A stretch of DNA of 10,565 bases from Saccoglossus kowalevskii (GCF_000003605.2 NW_003134346.1:134174-144738), one strand, 5' to 3'. Shown: positions 1 through 7,363, numbered from the stretch's first letter. Notes: generated from the sequence alone by a model not told the origin. Translations and numbers: made by a program.

Positions 1-122
1 TTTTTTGTTATAATTTCCTGTACACAACTTGGTTCTTTCTGTTTATTTATCTCACTCCAATATCTTATAATATCCATGTAAAAGAGGTATTCTACCATTT
101 ATTTGGCCCCAATCATAATTAC
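1..122. other. AT-rich flank upstream of the LTR element
   Basis: No gene or RNA is seen here. This short AT-rich stretch precedes the first base shared by the two LTR copies (123 and 4462). It has only faint resemblance to the 60 bases preceding the 3' LTR fragment, so I treat it as flanking host DNA. The target-site duplication cannot be checked, because the 3' LTR is truncated and the right flank is not the original one. Confidence 0.5.
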
Positions 123-769
123 TGTCAGCATCCTTTTTTCTATGTTTTTGTCATATTACCTCAAACTCTGCAAATAGAAGTATGCATGGAATCATAGGAT
201 GAAACAGTGTGCATTGCCGTGTGATAACTGTCATAAAGGTGATTGACAGGCCATACATGTTTTCAACTCTAGAAGGACAATTGGAATCTACCATTTCTAC
301 TGTGTATCCTGTGTGTGTAGCTATTGCGATATTGTGACAAGTGAGATACAGGCTTCAACCATCACTCTGTGAGACTTGTATGCTGTGCGATCTCCTGTTT
401 TCAGTGATGCCCTCCAGAATACCACCGTTCCTCTGCAAGCAAGACTCCTGTATTTCTTTGTTGTTGTGTTGCAGAAGCCATTGACTGTCTTATATTATTA
501 CATCCAGGAACTATGAGTTATCACCAATGCACACTTCCCTAAGCAATCCCCTATTTTAGTGATTTGTATTTTTCTGTGTTTTGTTTCATGTAATTATTTA
601 AGTATTAAAGCCAGGAGCTTTATCTTGATAGTTTGGTATATGTGTATTTCATTTCCAGTATTATTGTCTTGTCTACCCCATTCTAGCAGTGAAAGAACCC
701 CCTGTCCAGTGTGAGTTCTGTTGGTGCATGGCCCTCTCAATTGCAATAAACAGGCCTTATACTGTGACA
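123..769 (+). repeat. 5' LTR of the Ty3/gypsy element
   Basis: This 647-bp stretch begins TGTCAGCATCC and ends ACTGTGACA, giving the 5-bp inverted ends TGTCA/TGACA. Its first 171 bases recur at 4462-4638 with about 15 substitutions and one 6-bp gap, roughly 91% identity by eye. Its end lies 3 bases before a good tRNA primer-binding site, which fixes the right boundary. An AATAAA polyadenylation signal lies at 745-750, just inside the 3' end. No coding capacity is expected, and open frames on either strand here are not believed. The left boundary is the first base of convincing LTR-LTR similarity. A start somewhat upstream cannot be fully excluded because the 3' copy lacks a clear polypurine tract. 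Confidence 0.88.
745..750 (+). promoter_or_regulatory. Polyadenylation signal in the 5' LTR
   Basis: A canonical AATAAA hexamer sits about 20 bases before the LTR end, where an R-region poly(A) signal would be expected. The 3' LTR, which would use it, is truncated before the matching position, so this relic has no element-encoded terminator at its 3' end. Confidence 0.5.
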
Positions 770-772
770 TTT

Positions 773-791
773 TGGTGTCAGATGTGGGATT
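773..791 (+). other. Primer-binding site, tRNA-Leu type
   Basis: The 19 bases TGGTGTCAGATGTGGGATT lie 3 bases after the LTR end. They are complementary at 18 of 19 positions to the conserved 3' end, including CCA, of animal tRNA-Leu(CAA), as I recall that tRNA. This marks the minus-strand priming site of reverse transcription and confirms element orientation and LTR boundary. The single mismatch is consistent with age. Confidence 0.85.
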
Positions 792-1008
792 GTGATTCTG
801 ATTCGGATTGGAATTGGGTTTGGAATTCGGATTTTGATTCACTATCGATTTGGATTCTATTGTCAATATTCCCCTGACTAAATTGACTGTTTCGTAACTG
901 CTCAGAGGTCTAGAGAACACCATGTTGTCAGACCATCTTGTACTGCTATAGATAGACATTAAATTGCTGTATGTAATACTACTGGAACTTGAATTGCACC
1001 TTTTCAGC
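792..1008 (+). other. Untranslated leader with GATT-rich simple repeat
   Basis: This is the leader between primer-binding site and gag. Positions about 789-860 carry a degenerate run of GATTCTGATTCGGATTGG-like units of roughly 6 bases. No open frame of note is seen on the plus strand. Packaging or dimerisation signals normally lie in this position, but none can be identified by eye. Confidence 0.5.
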
Positions 1009-1840
1009 ATGGATATTGTTAATGAACGTAAAAAGTTCGGTAGAGTATTCGGGTACGAGTGGGAAGAGCTGACTCGATTTTTGAGGGCAGAGTGTGAGAA
1101 GTGAGAGCATGAGAAGAGAGAGAGAGAGTGTGAGGAGAGGGATGAGAGAGCAGCCAAACATGAGGCTGAATGCTAGGTTGAAAGATTGAAATGTGAGGAA
1201 AGAGACGGAGAACGTGAGGCAATAGAGAGAGAAAGACAAAATAAGACAGCATGAACTTGAAGTGTTGAGATTGCGTGTGGAAGCTAATGGTCAAAATGGA
1301 GGCATTGAAAAGTTGGCTCAGTCCATTGTTACAAATGTAGTTCTAAGGTTCCACAGCTACCATTGTTTGATGAGACTAGAGATGAGATGGACGCATTTAT
1401 TATAAGGTTCGAGCGCTTTGCTGCAACTCAAAAATGGCTGCATGATAGTTGGGTTTTGAATCTTAGTGCATTATTGACAGGCAAAACTTTGTATGTGTTT
1501 TCAGCATTGTCTGTGTCAGAGTCTATCGATTACAATGTTGTGATGGCAGCTTTGTTAAAGTGATGTGATCTGAATGAAGAAGGTTATAGAAAGAAACTAG
1601 TAGGGCAGAAGGTGGCAAGAACAATTCGAAACTTGCTGCTAGATTAAATAGTTATTTTGACCGATGGGTAGAGCTGTCTTTAGTTGATAGGAGTTGATGG
1701 AACTAAGGACTTAGTGATGAGAGATCAATGGATGAGTACTTTTGGTAATGAGTTGTTTATTTTCATAGGTGAAAGGTCACCCAAGACAGTTTAGAAACTG
1801 CTGATAAGCTTAGAGATACATGTAGACAGACAGGTGGTAA
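1009..1840 (+). pseudogene. gag: gag remnant: charged N-terminus and SCAN-related capsid
   Basis: The likely start is the ATG at 1009, giving 31 codons (MDIVNERKKF...) before a TGA at 1102. The same frame continues as a Glu/Arg-rich segment, encoded by a GAGAGA-rich tract, with a further stop at 1174, and shifts frame near 1245. The capsid part returns in frame 1 from about 1345, open to a TGA at 1561. It carries the P-x-L-P-x-F-D-E entry, DEMDAFIIRFERFA, and LSALLTGKTLYVFSAL. This pattern is typical of Gmr1-like gag, whose capsid is the proposed ancestor of the vertebrate SCAN domain. After the stop the match continues in frame (NEEGYRKK), then in shifted frames (ARLNSYFDRWVEL near 1635-1675, LVMRDQW near 1710-1735). 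There are at least four frame changes and four stops. The role in an active element is particle assembly; this copy cannot make it. Confidence 0.82.
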
Positions 1841-2362
1841 AAACAGAAATCTAGACAGTTTCAAGGTTGTAGTCAGAAAGGTAAAATACAGGGGCGATTT
1901 GGTCAGTCTAAGCCAACGTCAGGCTGTTATATTTGTGGTGATCCAAAGCACTCTGCTGTCAGGTGTCTTAAGAGTTATAAAAGTCCCAAACCTCAAGTTA
2001 AGTCAGCTACTATATTGGCATGTGACCAGAATATAAATGAAGCACAGGAAATCAGTGCTACTTGTGTAGTTCATGAAATTACAGATGCAAGTAGGCATCC
2101 ATGTTTACAGGGACCATGTGGCCATGAGCTGCCAATTATTAGTGTTGCCAGTGTTGCACCAGCTAATAGGATGGTGAGTGGTATGCCTGTTGTTCAAGGC
2201 TTTATTGGCAGTACTGAGGCAGAGGTCCTTCGTGATAGTGGGTGTAGTTCGGTTGTAGTACGTAGAGAGTTGGTAGAGGATAGTCAGTTGACTGGGGGGA
2301 ATCGTACCTTTATGATGATGGATGGTACTTGTCGGAAAGCCCCAGTAGCTAGACTTGTATAA
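1841..2362 (+). pseudogene. pol: Nucleocapsid zinc knuckle and N-terminal aspartic protease
   Basis: This is one continuous open frame after a stop at 1838, running to a TAA at 2360-2362. It begins with a basic, Gln-rich stretch, then a C-x2-C-x4-H-x4-C zinc knuckle at 1925-1966 (CYICGDPKHSAVRC), which binds RNA in Gag. About 90 residues further on is the retroviral-type protease active site, D-S-G at 2234-2242 within VLRDSGCSSVVVRREL. DSG instead of DTG is common in retroelement proteases. Nucleocapsid and protease share a frame, so gag and pol may have been one fusion ORF here, although capsid is disrupted upstream. The TAA is created by an insertion that begins at this point; the protease resumes at 2741. 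The first ATG in this frame, at 2015, is internal and not a true start. Confidence 0.88.
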
Positions 2363-2739
2363 TGTTAGGAAGATACCTCAAAAGTATGCACGAAGACAGT
2401 ACAGCAGCAGTATCGACCGATGCACAGCGGTCTGAGTGCATACTTTGAGGTATCTTCATAATAACCTTTTTATTATACATCTTTTCCTTCCAAGGATACG
2501 TCATGGGAATGCCGAAATATAAAAAGTTTATAACAGAATCAGCAAACTTCTTTCTATGGAGTCCGGTCACATCCTGGTGGCAGCCATGTTTGTTTTTATT
2601 ATTGGAGGACGCTTACGCGCGTAATCATTCCATATTTAGAATTCGCATTTCCTAATATGGTAGTATGAAAATACCCTGTAAAATACCGCAAAATTACGGC
2701 ACGCTGTAACTTATGGCGTTACGGTGACAGATGTATAAT
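2356..2739. mobile_element. ~370-bp insertion splitting the protease, with hairpin
   Basis: Protease coding stops at about 2359 and resumes at 2741; everything between is foreign to it. The inserted segment is bounded by direct copies of TGTATAAT (2356-2363 and 2732-2739), compatible with an 8-bp target duplication. A third, inverted copy (ATTATACA) is at 2472-2479. Near its left end is a near-perfect inverted repeat, 2369-2391 against 2436-2457, of 22-23 bases with one bulged A and a 44-base loop. No open frame of significance is seen. It is probably a small non-autonomous DNA element, possibly two pieces (2356-2479 and 2480-2731). The superfamily is not identifiable by eye. Confidence 0.72.
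2369..2457. repeat. Long perfect-stem hairpin inside the protease insertion
   Basis: GAAGATACCTC...GTATGCAC at 2369-2391 is the reverse complement of 2436-2457 apart from one extra A. The similarity extends outward with small gaps through GTTA and TGTATAAT/ATTATACA. The loop is 2392-2435. Such a symmetrical structure suggests the terminal inverted repeats of a MITE, or a hairpin-forming insertion. Confidence 0.8.
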
Positions 2740-2740
2740 A

Positions 2741-2899
2741 AATATAGATACACCCTTCTATGTTGGTGAGGTCGAGGCACTGTGTATGAGGACCCCGGTG
2801 TATGATCTTATTGTTGGTAATATTAGTGGAGCTAGTGAGCCCAAGGATCCTGATCTTGGTTGGAAGCTAGGTTTAGCTCATGAGGTAGGGCATGGTTAG
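2741..2899 (+). pseudogene. pol: C-terminal half of the aspartic protease
   Basis: The frame that carries the DSG motif upstream resumes after the insertion: NIDTPFYVGEVEALCM, then VYDLIVGN with the hydrophobic-hydrophobic-Gly motif (LIVG at 2807-2818) that packs beside the protease active site. It ends with an Asp/Pro-rich tail (SEPKDPDLGWKLGL) and a TAG at 2897-2899. The following linker and integrase are in a different frame, so a frameshift lies near 2890. Together with 1841-2362 this makes up a protease of ordinary retroelement length. Confidence 0.82.
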
Positions 2900-2903
2900 T
2901 TCG

Positions 2904-3089
2904 CCCTCGGGTGGTGAACATAGTACTTCTTCAAGTGATGGGACTAGTATGCCCTCTGGTGGTGAAGGTTGTTGTCCTTTGGGTATTGTGACTAGTGTTC
3001 CCTCAGGTAATGAAGGTTGTACATCGACTAGTAGTCAGGCTAGTGTGCCCTCTATTGATGAAGGTTCTTCTCCAGGTGTTGAGATATGA
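2904..3089 (+). repeat. Four 48-bp in-frame repeats between protease and integrase
   Basis: CCC-TC(N) blocks recur at exactly 2904, 2952, 3000 and 3048, a strict 48-bp period. In frame 0 each unit encodes 16 residues opening P-S-G-G-E or a variant (PSGGEH, PSGGEGC, PSGNEGC, PSIDEGS), with Ser/Thr/Gly-rich middles and a T-S-M/V or A-S-V end. The last unit is partial and ends in TGA-TAG (3087-3092). The frame was kept across all four units, suggesting the array was translated as a flexible linker in the parent element. Confidence 0.85.
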
Positions 3090-3092
3090 TAG

Positions 3093-3926
3093 TCTTCAGT
3101 TAGTGGGAGTAGTGAACTCTCCATTGATTCTAGTAAGGATAATAGTGTTGATGTTGTACAGGTGGTACAGACTAGGGCTCAGAAATTAGCTGAGAAAAAG
3201 CCATTACATAGGCTTATAGTTCCCGAGTTTGAGGAGTTGCATACTAAGGTTGATACTAATGGTGGTAAGAAACCTATTACTGTTGATGCAGTGCGAGAGG
3301 AACAGCAGGCTGATTCCACTTTAGAGCGTGCTAGGCTGTTAGTCAGTACAGGTGAAGAGTCGATCACAGGTCGTAACAATCGGGCAAAGTTTTTTGAGTT
3401 TCAGTCATCTCTTGTTGAAAGAGGACGAGTGTGTTCCCAATTAGTCGTACCATTGTGTTACCATGATCAAGTACTAGCACTTGATCATGAGTCAGTTATG
3501 GCAGGTCATCTGGGTGCTAAGAAGATTACATATAGAATATCAACTCAGTTCTATTGGACTGAGATGCAGGATGATGTTATTAGGTATTGCAGATCATGCG
3601 ATATATGTTAGAAGACCACTCCTTGGGTTCATGTTAGCAAGGTACCATCAGACGATATGCCCTTGATTTAAGTTTCATTTCAATTGATAGCTATGGATCT
3701 GATTGGTCCTATCCGTACAGCGACTGAGAGAGGTCATAGGTACATTTTAACTGTTGTAGACTATGCGTCACGATACTCTGAGGATGTAGCAGTAAAGAAA
3801 ATTACTTCAGAAGTGGTTGCTGATGCATTAGTCAGTATATATAGTAGAGTTGGTGTACCCAAATACGTTTTAACTGATTTAGGGACACAGATTGTATCTC
3901 ACGTTATGAAGGAAGTGCATGAGTAA
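3093..3926 (+). pseudogene. pol: Integrase: N-terminal zinc finger and first part of core
   Basis: Integrase inserts the cDNA copy into host DNA. This part stays in one frame from 3093 to 3926. It opens with a Ser/Asp-rich lead and T-R-A-Q-K (about 3171), the junction peptide seen between protease and integrase in Gmr1-like elements. The HHCC zinc finger is intact: His at 3486 and 3507, Cys at 3588 and 3597 (H-x6-H-x26-C-x2-C). Two in-frame stops follow, TAG at 3609-3611 and TAA at 3669-3671, with the domain sequence continuous across both. The core has the first catalytic Asp at 3696-3698 (MDLIGPI) and the second at 3876-3878 (LTDLGTQIVS). A frameshift near 3924 moves the rest to frame 1. 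The ATGs at 3162 and 3684 are internal. Confidence 0.92.
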
Positions 3927-3927
3927 A

Positions 3928-4388
3928 GTGTTATCTATTAAACAATGTGTAACTACTCTATATCACAGGGCATGTAATGGCTTGGTACGTTAAAATGAAT
4001 GTGTCAAGAACGGCCCAAAGATAGGTATCTTGACCCAGTACTGTTTGCCTATAGAGAAGCTCCTCAGGAAAGTTTAGGGTTTTCATCCATCGACTTTATT
4101 TATGGCAGAACAGTGAGGGGCCTAATGATGATTTTAAGAGAGTTGTGGACAAAGGAGGCCACTACACCAGAGGTTGAAACTACATACCACTATGTCTTGG
4201 ATTTGCGAAATCGCCTTCAAGAGACATGTACATTGGCTCAAGCTGAGTTAGCTAAGGCAAAGGTTAGATACAAAAGGTATTATGATAGGAAGGCCAGGTA
4301 TAGGAAGTTCCAACCTGGTGACAAAGTGTTAGTGTTACTTCCCACTGACCACAATAAGTTGTTGATGCAATGGCAGGGGCCAATGTAA
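3928..4388 (+). pseudogene. pol: Integrase: end of core and C-terminal module
   Basis: From 3928 in frame 1 the core continues (SIKQCVTT, then ACNGLV at 3970-3987). Here the catalytic Glu is expected, at the D,D-35-E spacing from the Asp at 3876, but the next codon is CGT and then TAA at 3991-3993. The Glu codon and a short stretch after it are missing. The protein resumes in frame 0 at 3999 (MCQERPKDRYLDPVLFAYRE), continues through YGRTVRG, ILRELWTKE and a charged helix, and ends in the C-terminal module FQPGDKVLVLLPT...MQWQGPM. That module is of the GPY/F type, with Met where an aromatic is usual. The frame stops at 4386-4388. Integrase from 3093 to 4388 is close to full family length, but could not be catalytic. 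Confidence 0.9.
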
Positions 4389-4461
4389 TTAAGGAGAGAG
4401 TGGTATAATATAATTCTTATTATTGGCAGTTGATTCTGACTATTGGACTGAAAGTGTGCCA
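4389..4461 (+). other. Deletion junction between integrase and 3' LTR
   Basis: Only 73 bases separate the integrase stop from the 3' LTR. In a Gmr1-like element the RT and RNase H genes, more than 1.5 kb, should lie here, so they have been deleted. A purine run, AAGGAGAGAG at 4391-4400, could be read as a polypurine tract, but it is 61 bases too early for the LTR start and may be integrase-tail coding. The bases just before 4462 are not purine-rich, so the true tract seems lost. Confidence 0.6.
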
Positions 4462-4638
4462 TGTCAGCATCCTTTATTCTATTATTCTGTTTTTGTCATA
4501 TTACCACAAACCCTGCAAATAGAAGTGTGCATGGAATCATGGGGAGGAACGGTGTGCATTGCTGTGTGATAACTGTCATAAAGGTGATTGACAGGTCATA
4601 CATGTTTTTAATTCTCGAAGGACAGTTGGAATCTACCA
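4462..4638 (+). repeat. 3' LTR fragment (first 177 bp)
   Basis: Begins TGTCAGCATCC and aligns with 123-293 of the 5' LTR, ending at GGAATCTACCA in both. The 3' copy has a 6-bp extra segment (around 4481-4486) and about 15 substitutions. After 4638 the sequence bears no resemblance to the 5' LTR, so roughly 470 bp of the 3' LTR are missing. Confidence 0.88.
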
Positions 4639-5160
4639 GGTGTGCTTGGATTTACATACATTTATTATTTATATAATAAATTATACCAAAATAAATAAAT
4701 AAATAAGTAGAAAAAAAGAGAAAAACAATTATTGGCACTCAAATATTAATGACAAAATATGTAATAATGCAATAATGCTGCAGCTCCGAATTCAGCACCA
4801 TATTATTGTTTGAATAACACAAACTGGAATTATGATACCAAATTAAAATCTTGCACTTAAACTGTATAGTAATTTACGCTCACTGTTGCGTCACTGAAAT
4901 CGTCAATCCTTTTTTATCGTGAGATGACTCGGGCAGCCTGTATTTTGTTAGAAATCAATCTGATTATTTTGCTGCAAGAATGGTTTTGTTCGTTCTTGCA
5001 ACAAAGTAATTGTAACGTCAAAAAATAATTAAAATAAATAATAATTATAGTAAATAATTAAAATTAATAATAATTATAGTAATTATAAAAATATAAAAAA
5101 AAAATTAAGCCAACCAGGATCTTATTTTAATCAGATTGGTTAGAAATTGACAAAGCGCGA
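4639..5160. other. AT-rich intergenic DNA with short tandem repeats
   Basis: No gene seen. It contains an (AAAT)n microsatellite at about 4689-4705, an 8-bp stem hairpin TGCAAGAA/TTCTTGCA (4973-4980 with 4993-5000), and a pair of 29-bp AT-rich units at 5027-5084. Confidence 0.55.
5027..5084. repeat. Two 29-bp AT-rich tandem units
   Basis: 5027-5055 and 5056-5084 are the same 29-bp sequence (AATTAAAATAAATAATAATT then ATAGTAAAT), differing at about two positions. It is low-complexity DNA with no evident function. Confidence 0.75.
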
Positions 5161-5170
5161 TATGATGCCA

Positions 5171-5640
5171 TTAACACATATCCTGGCCGATTCGGCGGTC
5201 ACCTATTCCTGTATCCTTTAGCGCGATTCTTTGTCTTCGTACGATTTCTTCTTTCTTTAGACGACTGAAGAACTTTACCAATACTTGTCTTGGGTAGGGC
5301 CGGTTCTTTTCACCAATATTTACCCGGTGGACATTTTCCACTAAACCCGCTTGCATACCAAATTTATCCACTAGTATTTTCTCAATAACTTCAACACGCT
5401 TCTCGTTGTCACCTTCCTGTATACCGTGGAGCCGCACGTTATATTCATGCGAATACCTTTCTTGATTCTTTTGTTTCTCACTTGATTCACGTAGCTGTTT
5501 TTTTTTTCAAAACCTGCCATTACTGTATTGTCTTTATTCATGAAGTGGGTAATTTTACCTCGAGTTTCCAATGACGTCGCCTTTGAAGATACAGCTTGGC
5601 TTTCTACCATTTTTTTTTCTTCTCTGCTCTCGTTCAACCA
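5171..5640 (-). pseudogene. Non-LTR retrotransposon ORF1 remnant (L1/Tx1-type RRM)
   Basis: Read on the minus strand, this encodes part of an RNA-binding ORF1 protein of an L1/Tx1-type LINE. The upstream part (5637 down to about 5510) is Lys/Glu-rich (WLNESREEKKMVESQAVSSK), as in the region before the RRM. A frameshift occurs at a homopolymer A run on this strand (T run on the plus strand, about 5500-5510). The frame then runs QLRESSEKQKNQERYSHEYN followed by VRLHGIQEGDNEKR, the characteristic first RRM strand (R-x-x-G-I-x-E). Further on are VENVHRVN and RPYPRQVLVKFFSRLKKEEI, the second conserved block. It stops at 5171-5173, right after GIGDRRIGQDMC, so the C-terminal domain is short or lost. 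No ORF2 follows at lower coordinates. It is non-functional. Confidence 0.8.
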
Positions 5641-6060
5641 TTTGGCATATTTGTAATAAATATCAGTTCCACCATCTGTTCATGGCAGCGCCCTCAAAAT
5701 GTTCATAAACCATATTTCATATTTGGGTTTTTGCGATAACGTGTTTGTGATTTTTTTTTATTTTATTATTATTGCTCTTTCTTATCAACCTTTATTCAAT
5801 CCCATTTTTTGTGGGCAAGTCCCAAATGAGGTACATATAAAATACTAGTATGTATATTCTAATTTGTTGATATTGTGTCTGGATTGCGCCCTCATTGTCA
5901 AAATGGTTTATAATTGTTTGTATTGATAAGATAGGTGTCAATGATAAAAGGATGTGTCCACAGTTGTTTTGTTCCAAAGCTAGTTGTTTTGTCCAAATGC
6001 CGCTTTGTTCAAAATGGCGTTTTGTGCTAATGTTGGTTCGTCCTTATTCATCGATTGTGA
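5641..6060. other. Non-coding DNA upstream of the ORF1 remnant
   Basis: No gene is supported. The minus-strand open frame around 5792-5977 resembles no protein family I know. Around 5963-6025 there is a loose repeat of about 20 bp built on TTTTGTTCCAAA and TTTGTTCAAAATGGCG. GCGCCCTCA occurs at about 5688 and 5887. Confidence 0.45.
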
Positions 6061-6061
6061 T

Positions 6062-6255
6062 ACTGTAAAATACTTTATTTTAGTTGGAATTAATTTTCGC
6101 TGAAAAGACTTTTCAAGTGTTTTGTATGGAATTTATTTTCACTGATTTTTGATAAGTTGCATGTAAAATATAATAAATTTAATTTTTCACTGAATCATTT
6201 GTTTCAGTTAAAATAGCGAAAATTAATTTCCAGCGAAAATAAATTATTTTACAGT
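6062..6255. mobile_element. MITE-like element 1, ~40-bp terminal inverted repeats
   Basis: Left arm 6062-6101 starts ACTGTAAAATACTTTATTTT and ends AATTAATTTTCGCT. Right arm 6215-6255 is its reverse complement with about four mismatches and one gap. Total length is 194 bp, with no open frame. It is a non-autonomous terminal-inverted-repeat transposon in form. No clear target duplication is visible, so the transposase superfamily is not assigned. Confidence 0.78.
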
Positions 6256-7141
6256 GTTATGTTCTGTACTGTAAACTTACGTATACGCCACAGCTACGCT
6301 AGAACAAAGAATTTATTTATTAGTCAAGTCTTTTTATATACTCTTTTTTTTCTCTTTGTCCCTTTTGTTGTTGTTGTTATTTTTTTAAATATGGAATGTA
6401 CGAACTTTTCACTTTATATCCTGCAATGAATATTTAAGAATAATAATAATATTTTGTTTTGACAAAATACTCTGAAAGGAGCACATTTACAAGACTAAAG
6501 AAGTTCTTTTTTTATATTCAATCATCTCACAACACCAAAGACCAAAACTTCATATGGTGGGAAGAGAAAGCAATGGTTTATTACTATTAAATAAAAGTGT
6601 CATACAATCCTAACAATTAAATGTTGGTGTAGCTGATTTATAATATTACAGGAACACTACTCAACATACATGAATAATATTACAAACTATCTTCATTTGA
6701 TAACAAAAGGACGTTTGTAAATTGATATGAATATTGCTGCAGTTTCTATACACAAAAAGGAATACATGTTATCTGGCAATATGATATATAGAAGATAATA
6801 TTTGGTAATCGTAGTCCTAAATAACTATTAGAAATAGCTAGACGTTTCGAGCAATGGCTCTTTATCGATAGCATAGGAGAAAATGTACTATCTGACACTA
6901 GTCATTGAGGGCGCCAACAGCCACATTTGTTATATTGGCAACTAAAGTAGGGGAACATTCATTCAAGAGGTACATAGGAGTGTCAAAAACGGTTTAGGTA
7001 CCGGGATATATTCAGAGGCTGAAAAGAGTTGTTGATAATGAATGAGCATTCAAAATAGAAAAAAATCTCTATTTCTGATGAAAAAATAAAAATCGAGCTT
7101 TACTCAAGCGATGAAACACCCAGCAAAAAATGAAATTTGGT
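6256..7141. other. AT-rich intergenic DNA
   Basis: I see no gene, RNA or coherent repeat family here. There is a (TTG)n run at about 6365-6379 and scattered poly-T. A further TACTGTAAAC at about 6267 echoes the MITE terminus. GAGGGCGCC occurs at about 6907. Confidence 0.45.
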
Positions 7142-7363
7142 TATACTGTAAAATGACTAATTTTCACTGGGTTTAAATTTCGCTGATTTAACATTTCAGG
7201 CATATTCAGTGGGTTTTAAATTCATTGTTTTATCATTTAGATAATGTGTTCTATGCTAAATTTTACATATTCACTGTGTTTTAGCAACTTAGCGCATTTT
7301 CCAGTCAGCGAAATAAGTAAATTTAAACCCCAGTGAATAATTAACCCTTTTATTAACAGTATA
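7142..7363. mobile_element. MITE-like element 2, related terminal repeats
   Basis: It starts TATACTGT (7142-7149) and ends ACAGTATA (7356-7363), perfect 8-bp inverted ends. Longer homology lies inside: TTTTCACTGGGTTTAAATTT on the left and the complement of AAATTTAAACCCCAGTGAAT on the right, then CGCTGA on both. The ACTGT terminus followed by TTTTCRCTGG-like blocks is shared with element 1, so the two are probably the same family or cousins. The TTCACTGGGTTTTAAAT motif also recurs internally (about 7205-7225 and 7268-7282). Length is 222 bp; non-coding. Confidence 0.72.

Larger units (their letters stand above)
123..4638 (+). mobile_element. Degenerate Gmr1-like Ty3/gypsy LTR retrotransposon, internally deleted
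   Basis: A single retrotransposon relic. Reading 5' to 3' it shows LTR, primer-binding site, gag (capsid and zinc knuckle), protease, repeat linker, integrase (zinc finger, catalytic core, C-terminal module) and a truncated 3' LTR. Protease passes to integrase with only a ~300-bp linker, so the RT-RNase H block is not in the usual Ty3/gypsy position. The known Gmr1-like group has gag-PR-INT-RT-RH order, and the SCAN-related gag fits that group. No RT or RNase H motif is found between integrase and the 3' LTR, so that block has been lost. Premature stops, frameshifts, a ~370-bp insertion in protease and a missing integrase catalytic codon make the copy inactive. Assignment to Ty3/gypsy is firm; assignment to the Gmr1-like branch is inferred from domain order and gag type. 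Confidence 0.92.

Noticed and set aside
1115-1127. GAGAGAGA run as an independent microsatellite
   Set aside because: It lies in the Glu/Arg-encoding N-terminal part of gag and is adequately explained as codon-level repetition.
594-1294. Long open frames on the minus strand opposite the LTR and gag
   Set aside because: They are rich in Ser/Leu because they read the complement of the GA-rich gag coding tract and the leader. Gag on the plus strand explains the sequence.
4391-4400. AAGGAGAGAG as the element's polypurine tract
   Set aside because: It is 61 bases before the first base shared with the 5' LTR, and the similarity left of 123/4462 is faint. Kept only as an alternative in the junction finding.
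4280-4462. Minus-strand open frame opposite the integrase C-terminus
   Set aside because: A shadow of the integrase coding strand with no recognisable motif.
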